The translations under genes were made by a program, and so were the position numbers. The notes beneath the pieces are model-generated. The model saw nothing but the letters and a program-made list of their open reading frames with translations, was not told where the DNA came from and did not search any database. Source: Sisyra terminalis (lineage: Eukaryota > Arthropoda > Insecta > Neuroptera > Sisyridae). Taken from it: 64,000 bases of DNA. Below, one piece after another: positions 24,600-37,500 of this stretch. The stretch is from positions 36,414,449 to 36,478,448 of the forward strand of contig OY292276.1 of NCBI GenBank assembly GCA_958496175.1, read 5' to 3'. Each line of letters begins with the position of its first letter. Position 1 is the stretch's first letter.

Positions 24600-25350
24600 G
24601 TCCCGCAAAAAAAAAATCATTCCCTCACACCTTTACGAACAGTCGATATATAAACGCATCTGTAATCATTCATGAAGGCTCTCATCGATTTTTATTGTTA
24701 GCAATACTATCAATTATTTCATATATTTATGCCATCTTACACATATAAGTATATCGGTCCCAAAACAAAAAAATGTTTAATGTGATATGAAAATATAATA
24801 TTTCAAGATTACATTTTCAATTGTCATTCCCTCACATTGGAAAAAATAAAGTTATTTACTATATGTTAATAGTAATTGCACACTAAAATAGGTTGTCAGA
24901 GACAGTAAACTTACGCAAAAATTCAGATGTAACAAAAGCTTATGTACCAAGATTTTTTTAATTTATAGTTCAATTCGTCATTCCCTCACATTGAATTAAA
25001 ATGAGAAAATGACGATATATGAGGTAAAAGCATTTAAACTATTCGAAATAACATTTTTTGTATTTCTGTGCTTATTTAATCCTTAAATTCACCAGTTTTT
25101 CCTGTTTAAAGATGTGAACATCATTCACATTGACTATAGTGAAAATTATAGTTGTAAGTACAAAACAGAGATAGAAGTAAATCATTTCGACGAAGTAAGA
25201 CGACACATAGCACTTTACAGAGAAGTATTGTAATTGCATAACAATAATACTGTTAGGGCCCAAACTTTTTGCTCTCTGTTAAACAATAACAGACACGATT
25301 CAATAACGGTATGGTCTATAAAAACCATTCCTTCACTTTCAAAATTATAA
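24600..25350. repeat. Spaced repeats of TCATTCCCTCACA
   Basis: The motif TCATTCCCTCACA occurs at about 24619, 24825 and 24979, with a degenerate fourth copy near 25327 (CCATTCCTTCAC). Spacing is about 206, 154 and 350 bp. The surrounding sequence is only weakly alike, so this may be a decayed tandem array. Confidence 0.4.
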
Positions 25351-26754
25351 ATCATCCTTATAATTCGTCTAAAATACGTTTTTTTCTGGGGGCCACTATA
25401 TATTGGTCAAATCTAGTTACACAAATATTACTAAATTGACAAAAAAAAATCAAATTTATAAAAAATTTTGTAACAATTTTTTTTCTACCTTATTTCGGAA
25501 TTTGGCGAGAATCACCATGTGCATTTTTAAGTTTCATTGAAATTATAAGCAGAAACTTAAAAAAAGGGTAGTTCTTGTTTTCTTCTGAGTTATCATAACT
25601 CTTTAGGCTTAGACCGGAAAAATGGATAAGAAAATAATTACTTTCCTACACCCCCATATTTCGTATCGCTTTACAAATTGATATCTTAATTGCTATCAGA
25701 AATTTAACTTTTAGTGAATCATTGAACAATATAGTTGTAATCAAACATCCCGAATTCCATATCCTTTTTTAATAGATAAAATCTATTATTTTGGACTTTA
25801 AATTCAACTAATGATGTTGTTTAATACGTGGGTGAAGACATATTCGAAGCTCTAGTTTCTAAGGTCATTACTTTTTTAAATGGAATATTTTTTTAAACCA
25901 AATATTAAAAACTTTTTTATGTTGTATATTCTTTAGCCGAATAACAAAAACTTCGTAATTTTACTTACAACTAGAAGCAATTGCTGAAATTTGTAGTAAA
26001 TGTCGTTCAATCACAATCGGGATATTGTTCCAAAGAAAGTAAGGACACAAAAATACAGCGTATTTCCTTAGTATAACTAAAGGATGAAAAAATATTGAAA
26101 TATTGTTAAATAGGTGTGGTACGAGAAAAGAAGTTTTAAAACAACTTTTTATTTAAGTCAACAGGTGGTTTAGTCTTAAAAAGTTTCTCGTTTTCCCTCC
26201 AAATTTTAAAATTTAAGAATGGAATTACTGAAATAGTATTAAGGTAGAAGGTTTTAAAATTATTACCTAACAAAAAATTGGAATGTGAAATATTTTCAAA
26301 TACATATTACTTAGCAGCGAAGGGGCCTCAAAAATATGTTTTTTGTAATGGTTTTGAGGATTACAATATAATAAGAGATACTTTGTGTAATTGTTTCCTT
26401 CTCTTTTAAACTCATCAAGGCAAGAAAGCAAAAATTCATTAACTACACAGGCCTACAAAAAATAGTTTTTGAAAATCATTTTAACTGTAATAGGTCATTT
26501 CAATGTATTTTTTTGCACTTATTTCAAATATGAATTTCATTTCCTTCCATCACGTAAAGGTTTTTTCGCAAAATTAGAAAATATATTTGGAATAAGTAAC
26601 AAATAACGTAATTTTTAAAAAAAAATGTTTCCTAAATTCCATAGAATAAATATGTTACATAACACGACAAATTTGTCACATTAAAATTAATTAATTAATT
26701 AAGTTATCAATAAGGGTAATATCTAAAAGTTTTTTTCGGACGAAGCCAGGGACC
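25351..26754. other. AT-rich intergenic DNA
   Basis: No gene or bounded repeat is recognised in this stretch. Confidence 0.55.
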
Positions 26755-27033
26755 CGAGGCGAACCACTTTTTATGTATCGAAAATGGTAGTACTACAGAT
26801 CTCACTACTAGCGCTAGTGTCGTTTTATCTTCCATTGATAGAGGAAATGAACCGATACGAAGTTAATAAGTGAAACCCAGATAATAGAAATAGAATGATT
26901 GGTGTTATTTCGCTTTTGTTTTAAGCTTCGTATCGGTTTGTTTCTCCTAACAAGGGAAGATAAAACGACACCAGCGCTAATAGTGAGAAGTCCGGTACTA
27001 CTATTTTTGATACAGAAAAAGTGGTTCGCTTCG
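26755..27033. mobile_element. Foldback element with about 120-bp arms
   Basis: The left arm begins CGAGGCGAACCACTTTTT and the right arm ends with the complement of CGAAGCGAACCACTTTTT. Mirrored blocks such as GTGTCGTTTTATCTTCC and AAACCGATACGAAG continue inward to a ~40-bp loop. The whole unit would fold into one long hairpin. There is no coding capacity, and a target duplication is not evident. Confidence 0.75.
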
Positions 27034-28360
27034 AATTTGACCAAAAAAACTACTTTTCAATTGTAATTTGCAACAAAACCTTACGTGATGAGATTTTTTC
27101 ATTATTTTTTCCATAATTGAGGCAAAAATTACAATAAAAATATGTTATTATATTGAAGACAACGTTACCATCGCAGGCCTGTGTTATTATTGCTTACTGC
27201 AGAACTATTCACTATCTATCGTTCAATACACATTTTACCGATTTTTTTTTATTTTTATTTCACAGAAAATAATAATTAGTTTATTACTTATTATTACAGT
27301 GAAAATATTAAACTACAACATTTCCTCTATCTTTTAAAATTAACGATGGATATCATTAGAGCGATATATCTTCACAGCCATCAATTAATGTTATAATACC
27401 AATTGAATAAGTAAAAAATTGCAAAATATGTATACTATAAAAACAATGGCGTAGGTTGCGTTTTCGCTGGCCGGGGCCGACCGGAAATTCACCGCCCTTT
27501 ATTTTCATGATTAGTCAAGAAATTTGGTGAAAATTAAAATACATTTAAATTCTTTAAATATTTAAAAATGTACAATTTGTATTTTGCCCAAAGTAAAATC
27601 TTATATGGAATTATAAAAGCCAATATGCCGTCCCATTTTCACGTTTCCACTCCTCTGCACCCTCCACGCTACGCTACTGCATAAAAAATATACAAATGAT
27701 CTATACTACTCTATGCTTTTTTTTTTGCAAAACTTTTTTTTATTAATTTGAGCTGTAGGTACCCAATTTGATAACTTTAAATAACTATTACATTAATACT
27801 ATAGGTCTCTAAGAGGATCAAATAGTCAAATAGAAGAATCCTCTAAAGTTTATTGAATTTTCATCAATAAACCTGTTAAATGTTGACATTTACTACTTCA
27901 CTAGTGATTGTTAACATTAAAAGTGATTATAAAGAATCAAAATAGAACATTTTCATTAAACTGCAAAATATATTGTCCTAATACCATTCTTACTTTTAGT
28001 CAAAACAGAGAACCAAATAAAAAGTTAGATAAATGTAGAATTTCGAATAATTTCTATTGTCTTAAGACACAAAAGCTCTAATCGAACTCTAATTTCAAAT
28101 GAACTAAAAAACAATAACTTTATTTTTAAAAGTGTTAAATCAGTGGTTCGGATACGTTATAATTCTTTTAAAATGTAATTAATATTTTAAAAGTAAGCGG
28201 GTAGTTTTTATAAATGAAACAAAAACAATAATAAATTTTATAAATTTTCAACTGCTTTTTTTTATATGTCGCTTTAAATGTCAGATGATTATTATAGAAA
28301 AATAATGCAAAATTTTCCATAAAAATAATATAAGTGCAAGTTTTTAACAATTTTCATAAT
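27034..28360. other. AT-rich intergenic DNA
   Basis: No gene is recognised. This stretch would contain the promoter of the gene at 28361, but no clear TATA or initiator stands out. Confidence 0.5.
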
Positions 28361-29201
28361 ATGAAACACTTACAAATAAATTCAGAAAAGTCAAATAAAT
28401 TGAAAGGAATTGAAAAGTATATTAAATTCAAGCACACACCTAAGAGTAAACACAAATTTTTGCGTACAATACAATCGTTGGGTAAACTGTTTTCAAATAT
28501 TAATATCTTTAAAAATTCAAAATTTAGTATAGCGCATCTTGTACGACATATTCGTTGCAAAATTTTCAACTCCCTAGAAGCAGTTAGGTGTTTCGTCGAT
28601 TTTGGCCACAAAAATTATTCAACAGTTCAAATATGCCGCATGCAACCAATTCAGATAAAATGCCAAAAAGGAAAATGCATAAATTTTTGCAAGTATGGTG
28701 TTCCTTGCCTCGAAAAATCTATAGATATACGTTCAAATGTGATTTTCGACATTTATAATTATTGTAATAGTGCTAGAGATGTAATCGCTCACTTTTGGAA
28801 CTGGGAATTTCTTTTGGCCGCTGTAAGTATATACCAATGAAATAAACGATATTGCAATACCATCATTTCAGAAACGAGCAAATATATCCATTTGCCAATT
28901 GTCCCGTAGAATAATACAAGCCGCTTTAAAACGAATGGATAAAGAAGAGCTTTTTATTTACTATAAAATCATCAATGTAAGTTAATTAAACCAATTTTAA
29001 GTAAAATGTAATAATTTTTAAATTTAATAGTCAAAATATGCTGTATTCAATTACCTACAATCATTTGATCCTATTTATCACACGGAAATTATAAGAACTT
29101 ATTTAGAAGGCTTACTATATGCTCCATTGATGAAAATCCACCATTTCATTTCGTCTGTTCATACATGGTATATCGTATGTGTATGTATTATTAGCTTTTG
29201 A
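28361..29201 (+). CDS. Unrecognised three-exon gene
   Basis: Three exons with good consensus junctions join in frame: 28361-28822, 28872-28976 and 29031-29201. The junctions are GCT|GTAAGT…TTTCAG|AAA and AAT|GTAAGT…AATAG|TCA. Both introns are about 50 bp and phase 0. The product is about 245 residues and I do not recognise a family. The N-terminus is lysine-rich (KHTPKSKHKF). A cysteine cluster around residues 92-117 (CRM…KCQKGKC…FCKYGVPC) might bind metal or form disulfides. A C-terminal hydrophobic stretch (WYIVCVCIISF) could be a tail anchor, though the last exon may be extended or spliced differently. Two tidy introns plus an open frame argue for a real gene. There is no signal peptide. 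The start is the first in-frame ATG, and upstream exons cannot be excluded. Confidence 0.6.
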
Positions 29202-31401
29202 TAAAATTTGCTTACATATACTATGCGCTTACATATATGGTATGTGAAGATATACCAAAGATTGGTTTAAATCTGCGTTTGAAGTTAATAACGACGTGTG
29301 CGTTCACTTACACAAACGTTAGACTATAAGCAACCAACACAAAAAATAATCACCAAAACTATCTTATTATTATTTATTAACAACTAAAAATGTTTTAATT
29401 GAAAAAATTCCAAAGGAATTTTCCATCTCTTCTTTTTATCTTACTTGAATTTGAAAGTATTGTGTTGGTCGCTTCTTCTAACACGTCGGTTAATTATTCC
29501 ATTCAAATATTATAAATTCAATCCTCTTGTTATTGGTCTTTTTCCTTCATATCACTATATATTTAAATCTACGATTTTTGGATTTGTCTTTCAAATGAAT
29601 ACATAAAGTAAAACAAGTGATATTCTATCAGTTAATTTCGGTCCGTGGTTTTCAAGCTATATGTCTAATAAGACCATATGCATGTCTTATATTAGTTTAT
29701 GTTAACATAATTTAGGTATATTATTAAAGTGAGGAAAAACCAATTTTAGTTCTGAAAAGTTTATATTTTGGCAAAAAAAAAGTTTTAGTACTAATGAGTA
29801 AATGAGAGTTCGAAAACGATGGGTGTGCCTAAGGGTCTTCTGAGACGTCATAGTCCAGTTATTAAAACCGAGATATAAACAGCATATTGAGCGATTATCA
29901 TAAAAATAATAATTACACATTTTTTCTCATTTTCCACTACGGAAAACAATTTTATACCCAAAGAATCATCCTCTTTTTATTCTATGGAAAAAAGATTTAT
30001 TGTGTTTAGTGTATGTAAAAAGTAATCTTTTCATTAATCATTTCATTATTGAGTCTATTAATACAAATAAGAAAAACTATTTTTAAACGATCAAACTAAA
30101 TATAATTACAATTTGAAGCAAGGTCTAGGTTCAAAATATTTTAAATTATTTTTAGAATATCTGTATTAGGTCTATTCAACGAAATTTTACAAATTCTAGT
30201 TTCTTTGGGAAAATAAGCGATATTTAAAATATCCCTAGAGAAAAAACATGCTAAAACATGGATGTGAAACAATTCAATGGTACCTTTAATTTGACGAAGC
30301 AAAATTCGTTGCTTTATGTCTAATTTTATTGCTGAATGAAATTCAAAGCCACATTTAAATCAAACAAGCAATTCAATGAACTTGAACGGTTTTTTACCTT
30401 TGAATACTTCTTCACTTACTTTTGATTCCCCTGTTAAAAAAAGTCATTTTAAAAATATTCAAGACATTTTAAATATAATTATATAAATGCCTTTAATTAC
30501 TCTAAACGATCTGTAATGGGTCTTTTAAACATTTAAAATGCCTTTAAATGTCTTTTTTAACAGGGTATGTTTCCTTTACAACTTACCTGAAAGCATCAAA
30601 GATATTTCGCGTCTTACCTCGCATCATCTAAGATATGCTGCTCCATGCTTTGAAACATACTCCTTTATTCAACATCTGTAAGCTAAAACTATCGATATAA
30701 ACTTTCAATTATGTTGTATTCTATACTCTTTTTAGGTAAAATAATCTTCTTGGGTAATAAGTACTTTAGAAGTTCTCAAATCTTGTAGGATTCGACATAA
30801 TAGAAAGTTAATATCTACTAAAATTTCACTATGCTACTTTCAATTTGTAAAACAAGAAAATTAGTTGACATGATGTTTTATAGCCTATCGTTTATGAAAT
30901 ATGTTACTACGCTAATGGATATCCATCAAAGTTGGATGAATTAATTGGAAATGTTGAAAAAATGATGGACACAATACTGATTATACGACATGAGCTTGGC
31001 AAGACATGGAAAAAGTTCGAAAATTCACAGTCAGAAACGAAATTAATCAAGAGCAAGAGAAAAAACAGATATGGAAATAGTCGATAACATTCAATAAAGC
31101 TACTAAAATTGAACCATCGTCACATAATATGTTCAGTTTGGTATTATAATTGCAAGAGTTAGTAAAACTATCTCATACAATTTGAATTTGTATCATTATT
31201 TCCACTCTACTGTAAGATTTATTATAAGTTCAATAAACTATTCTTATAAAAATTTAATATAACTAGTAACTACCCGTGAAATATTCACAGCTAACACTGA
31301 TACATTGAAAAATGACAAAATATGGAAATGAATGAATTTGAAAAGACAACTCAAACAAACGACAGCAATCAGATGGTTCAAATTTGAGACAATGATAATA
31401 A
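29202..31401. other. Intergenic DNA
   Basis: AT-rich sequence in which no coding exon, RNA gene or bounded repeat is recognised. Confidence 0.55.
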
Positions 31402-31610
31402 GGCTCAAAGCCATTTTAGAACCATTAAGTCTGGGAACGTTACATTTTCTACTTTGTTTTTTATTCTATTCGCGTTTTTTTTTTTTTGTTAATTCAATTC
31501 TAATATGGTATAATTTTCTCTTTAGTGACTAAATTTTCATGAGAAAGTAGAAAAACAAAGTAGAAAATGCAACGTCGCCAGATTTGACGGTTCTAAAAGA
31601 GGCATGAGCC
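31402..31610. mobile_element. Short MITE, about 209 bp
   Basis: The inverted termini begin GGCTCA on both strands and continue through 'ttttagaacc', 'tctgg', 'acgtt' and 'cattttctactttg' for about 55 bp. It is related to the copy at 20471-20690 and to the relic near 195-310. It has no coding capacity. Confidence 0.7.
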
Positions 31611-34600
31611 AATTATAATGCTTTTTTTTCACCCACACGTCATGTTTCGACAATCTTCGCCATACATTCTTTGTTCTTTGTCTTTACCGACATACATACC
31701 TACAGATATATGAGTCGCTTAAAGGCAAAGTGGTATAAGTCACATTGTTGCGATTCGGAGATATAATAACTTTTATCTAAATAACTAAAGAAAAATCCCA
31801 TATACAAAATGTTTTTGCTTGCTGTCTGTCGGTATAATAACGAACTTACTTAATTTTTCCAATTAACCGTTCATTACTCAAGTCATCCAAGTGACCCAAG
31901 GAATCGTTTCAGCTTATAAAAGCGGATAATTCAAATTCAAAATTATGACTTACACCACTTTGGCTGACTTTGGCTTTAGGCGGCTGTTACATACGTTTGC
32001 CTATTATTATATTGATTTACTATACTTTTATTGTATTGGTAGTAAATTGACGATAACAGATGACAAGGGGTTACTCACAATTAAAAAAAATCAATATTTT
32101 TGTAATAAAAAAATATTTTAATATCTAATACATTAATTTACTGCACTTTTACACACCGGGAGAAATGATTAGGCAAGATTTTGAGTTACAAATTATATTT
32201 TAATTATCATTTTTTTAGAAATACTGTGGAATGATTGACAAATAAAAATAATTAATTTAACATAAATAAAATTAAATTTATAAAGTACAATTTCAAAACA
32301 ATAACCATTAACAATCAGTAAGAATTAATTAATTAAAACGTAATATTTGTTAAAAGCAAAATTTGAAATTGAATTATTTTTATTGATATTATTACCTATT
32401 TATTATTTGGTCTTATTTTTTCTTAAATTGTAGGTATACAATAGAAAAACGAACAAAATATTCCTTTGAAATTATATAGGTAGTATGGGTAGTATAAAAT
32501 TTTAAGATACCACAACTAAAGAATAAAAAAATAGGTAATTTAATTAATACGAACTATGTGGCTTATTGTGGATAAGATCCATTATCCGCTTCTTCAACAA
32601 TATTTTTAGAAGAATGTCAGACAATATATAAATTCCTTACATTTGTGACTTAGAAAAATAATATTTTTACGATCAATAGGCTAAATACATAAACATTTTA
32701 AAAATCAAAAAATAACAATACTGCATATCCACGATTACTTTCGACAATATTTTGTTCTCCTTTTTTACGAGTTTTGAGCATAACATACATTGAATAATCG
32801 ATTGTTTTGTAAAAGAAATAATTTAGGAAAAATGGACACTTAATGGAAAAAAAATAGTTTCTAGGATAGTAGTTTAATATAATAAAGAAATCTATGACAT
32901 TTTATTAGGTGTATGAATACAAATGACTTAATATGGGTGTAAGCCTATATAAGTAAACCATATGTGTATACTTGTTCATTTTTCTTGGATTTTTTATTAT
33001 GATAGCGAAAAAAAATAGAAATTGCAAAATTTATTGTAGGACCCCTACGCCCAACGACTGTTTTATTTGTTAGTAACCTAATTTATGATCAACCATGGTA
33101 ATGAATTTGAAGATGCTATCTTTGAATCATTATTCAAATATTATACTATAATGTGTTACAAATTTTATTTTTTTATTGCCATACATTATCTGCATTCTCA
33201 AAAAATGTTACTTACACCTAATCATATTTTTACCTAACAATCAATGAAATACAGTTATATAATTATAATTTGTAGAACTTAATACCCCAATGGATAAATG
33301 AACGACACAGCCAGTAAGTCCCAAATAATCCAAAGGCATATGACAAAATTTGAAAAAAAAAACTCCAAACTACACTTTAAAGAAATCTCATAATTAATTT
33401 GTTTTTTAACAATAAAAATAAAAATATTTAAAACATTTTATTTTTAAATATTTCTTAGTATTTAAAAAAAACAATATAATAAAGTTGGATTTTAAAATAC
33501 CTAAATAATGCTCTAATTGCATTACAGAGTGGTAAGTAAACAATTGGCTATGACAATAGTAATGCAGATCATTGAGTACAATATAATTAAATAACCACGA
33601 TTTAAACTATATAAAGGTTAAAAATTGAGATCAGCTAAATGAGTAAAGGTGCTTTCCAACAGCTGCAGAAAATCCCCGTGGTTGGTTGGTTCAAAACTGT
33701 GTCCTTTTACTTTGAACATCTTTCGTTTTTGCAAAAGTATGCCAGTTGATTAGTGCTCAATTAGTTAACGCCTTAAAGGCACCCCAATTTAGGTGGTACA
33801 CGATAATATTCGCGAACAAAATATCTCAGCAATAGTCAAAACTATTACGTAATATTTCGAATACAATGTTATTGTGTAACAGGTCAACATTTGGCAGCGC
33901 ATCATTTTCTATTTCAATTCGCGAATAAATCAACGTTGCCAAATGTTAGCTTATTTAAAAGAAAATTGTGACATTAATTATAAATGTCATTTATTTTACC
34001 GTTAAAAAATCTGAATTATAGAAATAACGTACTCGAACCGTAAAGCTAGTCAAAACGCAATACTAGAATGAGAGAATGCAGGGTAATATTATGGCACATA
34101 TTTTTCTCTAACCTTTAACCATTTGATTCTTATAGTCTATGTCTTAACAAATCTTTTATTTTATGTAATGTTTTGATTTGGAGTAAACCAGTGTCTGTTA
34201 ACCCCAGTGAATTAAGAAGGAACGAAAAGGAGTACTTACAAAAAGGACTTCCACGATTTCACATAAGTAGATATAATAAATTACATAGATTGGCTGAGGA
34301 TACTTTTTTCCAGAAAACATTTTGTTTAAGGATATTAACGGACATTACTACTAAATTGTGTCCTTTAAATTATTTTTACTTCATCAACATCTAGCCTATC
34401 CTAAACACACTGAATAATTTAAAAAAATATTATTCGCTAGATTAAGTTATATTACGTTTATTTGTTTCATTTAAAAAAAAATATAAAAGTACTAAATAGC
34501 TTGAATTTTTGTTAAACTTTCTATGTGCTTTTCAGCGTTTTTGATGATTTCTTTATTAATATAAATAAAAGCAGTAGCAGAGGGTATGAAGATGTTGATA

Positions 34601-34774
34601 TATTAACTATGGTATAAATGCTGAAGGGACTGTTATTGAAAAGAAAAAAAAATAATATAAGATCGTTATAAATTGTGCCAGAATTAAATCTTTGGCATTA
34701 AATTCGATTATCAAAAATTAATGGTAACTTTCAAGAAAAGATCATTACGACTAAAATTACTAAAAACTATACAT
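31611..34774. other. Intergenic DNA downstream of TRPML
   Basis: No supported gene is visible. A small inverted pair, CAACATTTGGCAGCG and CAACGTTGCCAAATGTT, lies at about 33883-33955. A 73-codon open frame near 34173 has no ATG and no recognisable similarity. TTTATT sequences at 34457 and about 34553 may be minus-strand AATAAA signals for TRPML. Confidence 0.5.
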
Positions 34775-36640
34775 TTATTGTACCCGAATCACACTCGTAC
34801 TTTCTTTATTATCAATTATTGTAGCGTACGAATATCTAGTATTTTTACAGCAACAAAAATTCCGTAGCATTTCACAAAAATCAGTCGCTGAATCTGTACG
34901 GAAAACTCCCGATGATAAATCTTCATAGAGGGTTGGACCAATGAATAATTGTAAATCGGTTGGAGGAAATCCTTTTTTGTAATATTCTTTAATTGTTTCG
35001 TATGAATCAAAGATAACGGATATGAACAAACTGATAATCACATAAATAAACAAACTTATGAAAGTATAGAGATAAATTCTACTATACCACCAAAGCATTG
35101 GTGATTTGTCAGGCATTGTTGCAAACGTTGCGAACATATCATCACCGTTAATCAAAGCAAACAGACATTCTGACGTTGTAGAAAGTGACCGAAATTTAAT
35201 ATGATATGGTCCTAATATCAACCAACCACAAAATGTAAAACCAGCATAAATCAACATAGCACATAGTAGAAAACGTATCATCTGTGGGGCCGCTTGTTTC
35301 AATGTCAGAATAACTACATTATAAGTCTTAAAAAAGCCTAAATATCGTAAAACTCCAAACCATACTAACATGTTGCCTGTGCCTAAAAATAAACTACATA
35401 CATTCCACTGATCAGCAAAAAAATGCTTTCTTTCAATCTGTTCTTTTATTACTGATCCCAGAATTATTAATATGTCGTTTATAATAATCATAATGTACCA
35501 AAAGTTCAAAAACTGTAAGCGTCCTTCTGCACTTAATTCTCGATCGTAGGCCACTTTAAAGAAGTTGATTGTTACCACTTTCAATTGTTGCGCCCGATAA
35601 ATTGCCCGACAACACAAAAAAAGAGATACAAAACATATTACAATCACAAAATAGTTTAATAAACTTCTTAAGGCTGTATCCAATTCATTATTGATCACAT
35701 ATTCAACATCACCTTTGCAAAATAACCGAATCGGTTCAGCATCTAACGATAAAATCATTTGGCCATCATGATCCTCATTGTTAAAGGTGATTTCAATATA
35801 AAATCGATAACAATCGGGTGGTGTGATTCTTCCAGCTGCTTTGAAATTAACGGTTTTCAATGAAAAACTCATAGTTGCTCGGACTAATTCAGAAAAACTT
35901 ATATTTTCATTAATTTGCCGAAAAAATATTTCTGATGGAATTATACCGAGAGATTCATTTCTACGCCAATTCCAACATGTTTCAACGATTTCCGAATTAA
36001 AAATATAGGATTCATTAAATCCAAAAATTGTACCTTCTTTGTATCGGAATATACAAATTTTTGGCTCCACTAAAGTGTTGTCTTCAGAGGAGTAAGAATA
36101 ACTTCCAATTGCTCGTTCGATACTTGAGTAACTTTCGTATGCGTAGTCCAGAGTCTCGTAAAATTTTTGAATTTCATATACGGCTAGTGTTCCAGTAACA
36201 GGTGGATATGAGCTGACTTCTCGTGAAGGATCCCAATCTTTGAGGAATAAATGTGAGAAAGCGATTTTGTTATCCCACGTGTAGTTCACATGTGTGTATC
36301 GACTATGAGCAAATAAGCACAGTTGAATTGTAACTAGAAATATTTTCACTAACTGTACGACAAATTTGTGCGGAAATCGGCGTTTTGCTTCCCATTTTTC
36401 GATTGGATTCATGAAAAAGAACTGTAAACGTCGGCGTAGCTTGTCCTCCATCTCACGCATTTGCAATGATTCCGATTGATCATTCGAAACATGAAAATTT
36501 GTGTTTCCTTGATCGGATGGTGGCTTATTTGCAGAGGTTTCTTTGGGAAGCGATTCGATAGGTAAATCTTCCGATGTCGACGATGACGCAACAGAATTCC
36601 GCTCACTTGACGTTTCGGCAATCAAACTTTCTTTGCCCAT
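34775..36640 (-). CDS. Trpml: TRPML / mucolipin endolysosomal cation channel
   Basis: One uninterrupted frame encodes 621 residues, close to the ~580-650 usual for mucolipins. These are tetrameric Ca2+/Fe2+-permeable channels of late endosomes and lysosomes, gated by PI(3,5)P2. A polybasic stretch precedes TM1 (EKWEAKRRFPHKF, 81-93). TM1 is at ~96-112. A large luminal loop follows (113-320), with TPPDCYRF (273-280) near its end. TM2 is at ~329-347, TM3 ~379-397, TM4 ~412-433, TM5 ~455-476, pore helix and filter LINGDDMFATF (496-506) and TM6 ~522-545. A cysteine cluster FCCCKN (595-600) near the C-terminus resembles the palmitoylated cysteines of mammalian TRPML1. The ATG opens an acidic, Ser-rich N-terminus; no upstream in-frame start is needed. 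The gene has no intron in the coding region, unlike its neighbours. It seems fully intact. Confidence 0.95.
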   Translation of the reverse strand: MGKESLIAETSSERNSVASSSTSEDLPIESLPKETSANKPPSDQGNTNFHVSNDQSESLQMREMEDKLRRRLQFFFMNPIEKWEAKRRFPHKFVVQLVKIFLVTIQLCLFAHSRYTHVNYTWDNKIAFSHLFLKDWDPSREVSSYPPVTGTLAVYEIQKFYETLDYAYESYSSIERAIGSYSYSSEDNTLVEPKICIFRYKEGTIFGFNESYIFNSEIVETCWNWRRNESLGIIPSEIFFRQINENISFSELVRATMSFSLKTVNFKAAGRITPPDCYRFYIEITFNNEDHDGQMILSLDAEPIRLFCKGDVEYVINNELDTALRSLLNYFVIVICFVSLFLCCRAIYRAQQLKVVTINFFKVAYDRELSAEGRLQFLNFWYIMIIINDILIILGSVIKEQIERKHFFADQWNVCSLFLGTGNMLVWFGVLRYLGFFKTYNVVILTLKQAAPQMIRFLLCAMLIYAGFTFCGWLILGPYHIKFRSLSTTSECLFALINGDDMFATFATMPDKSPMLWWYSRIYLYTFISLFIYVIISLFISVIFDSYETIKEYYKKGFPPTDLQLFIGPTLYEDLSSGVFRTDSATDFCEMLRNFCCCKNTRYSYATIIDNKESTSVIRVQ

Positions 36641-37500
36641 TGCTTTATTTTATTTTTTGGCAACTCACAGTTGATTCAGTCTTATCTGTTAAATTTCCTT
36701 TGTCAACATTAACTATTTATACAATGTAGTAAATAAATAAGGTCGCAAGCGTCACAAGACACAACAGCTGATCAAATACTGCGCAGAATCTTTTGGAAAT
36801 GTAATTTTGATTGTTTTTTTTTTCTATCGTTTTTAATTTATTTATTTATATAATTAGTATATTTTTTCCTTCAAGGCGTATAATGAATATTAATGATATT
36901 ATCCGTTTGTATTTTCATAAATTCCCTTAATGCCCTTAGCTTAATTATGGTTTTAAAATTTATGATTTATACTTCTACATATTAAATACAAACGATAGCC
37001 AACATAGTTAAAAGCTATTCATTGAAATGTTAAAATTATTTAGACTTGCAAAAATTTAATATTAAACAAGTATTGTACGTTGAACGTCACCAGTATTTAT
37101 AAATTCTTATTCACCTTTTGCATGCTTTATTTTCTCAATATTTTCGGTTCCTTGTGTCGTTATTCCCGTTCTTCCCGTTATTCTTTTCAATTATTTTGTT
37201 TTCTCCGTAATTCACTCATGTCGCTAGTGTTGATTTTAATTTTCAGTTCACTGTAGTTCCGAATGGCTCTGTAAAAATTCTCTCAATTTTTATGTGTTTT
37301 GTATTTACTTACTTTCTTTGTTTTTCTTGTATTAACTTATATTGGTTAAAAAAAGTTAGAGATCGTAAGGAAGGCTAGGAACCAGGGGTTCGGCACCTAA
37401 TGTTATTTGAAAATCAGCTGACCGCAGCAGATCCCACATTTCTATACCATTTTTTGCAGTTTTACTAAACTCGTATTACTACTTTATAAGTTTCGACGGA
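36641..37500. other. 5' flank of TRPML
   Basis: This is the presumed TRPML promoter and 5' UTR on the minus strand. I see no clear TATA box and no additional exon. Confidence 0.45.

Noticed and set aside
34173..34394. 73-codon open frame downstream of TRPML
   Set aside because: No ATG start, no recognised domain, no splice partners; length is plausible by chance.
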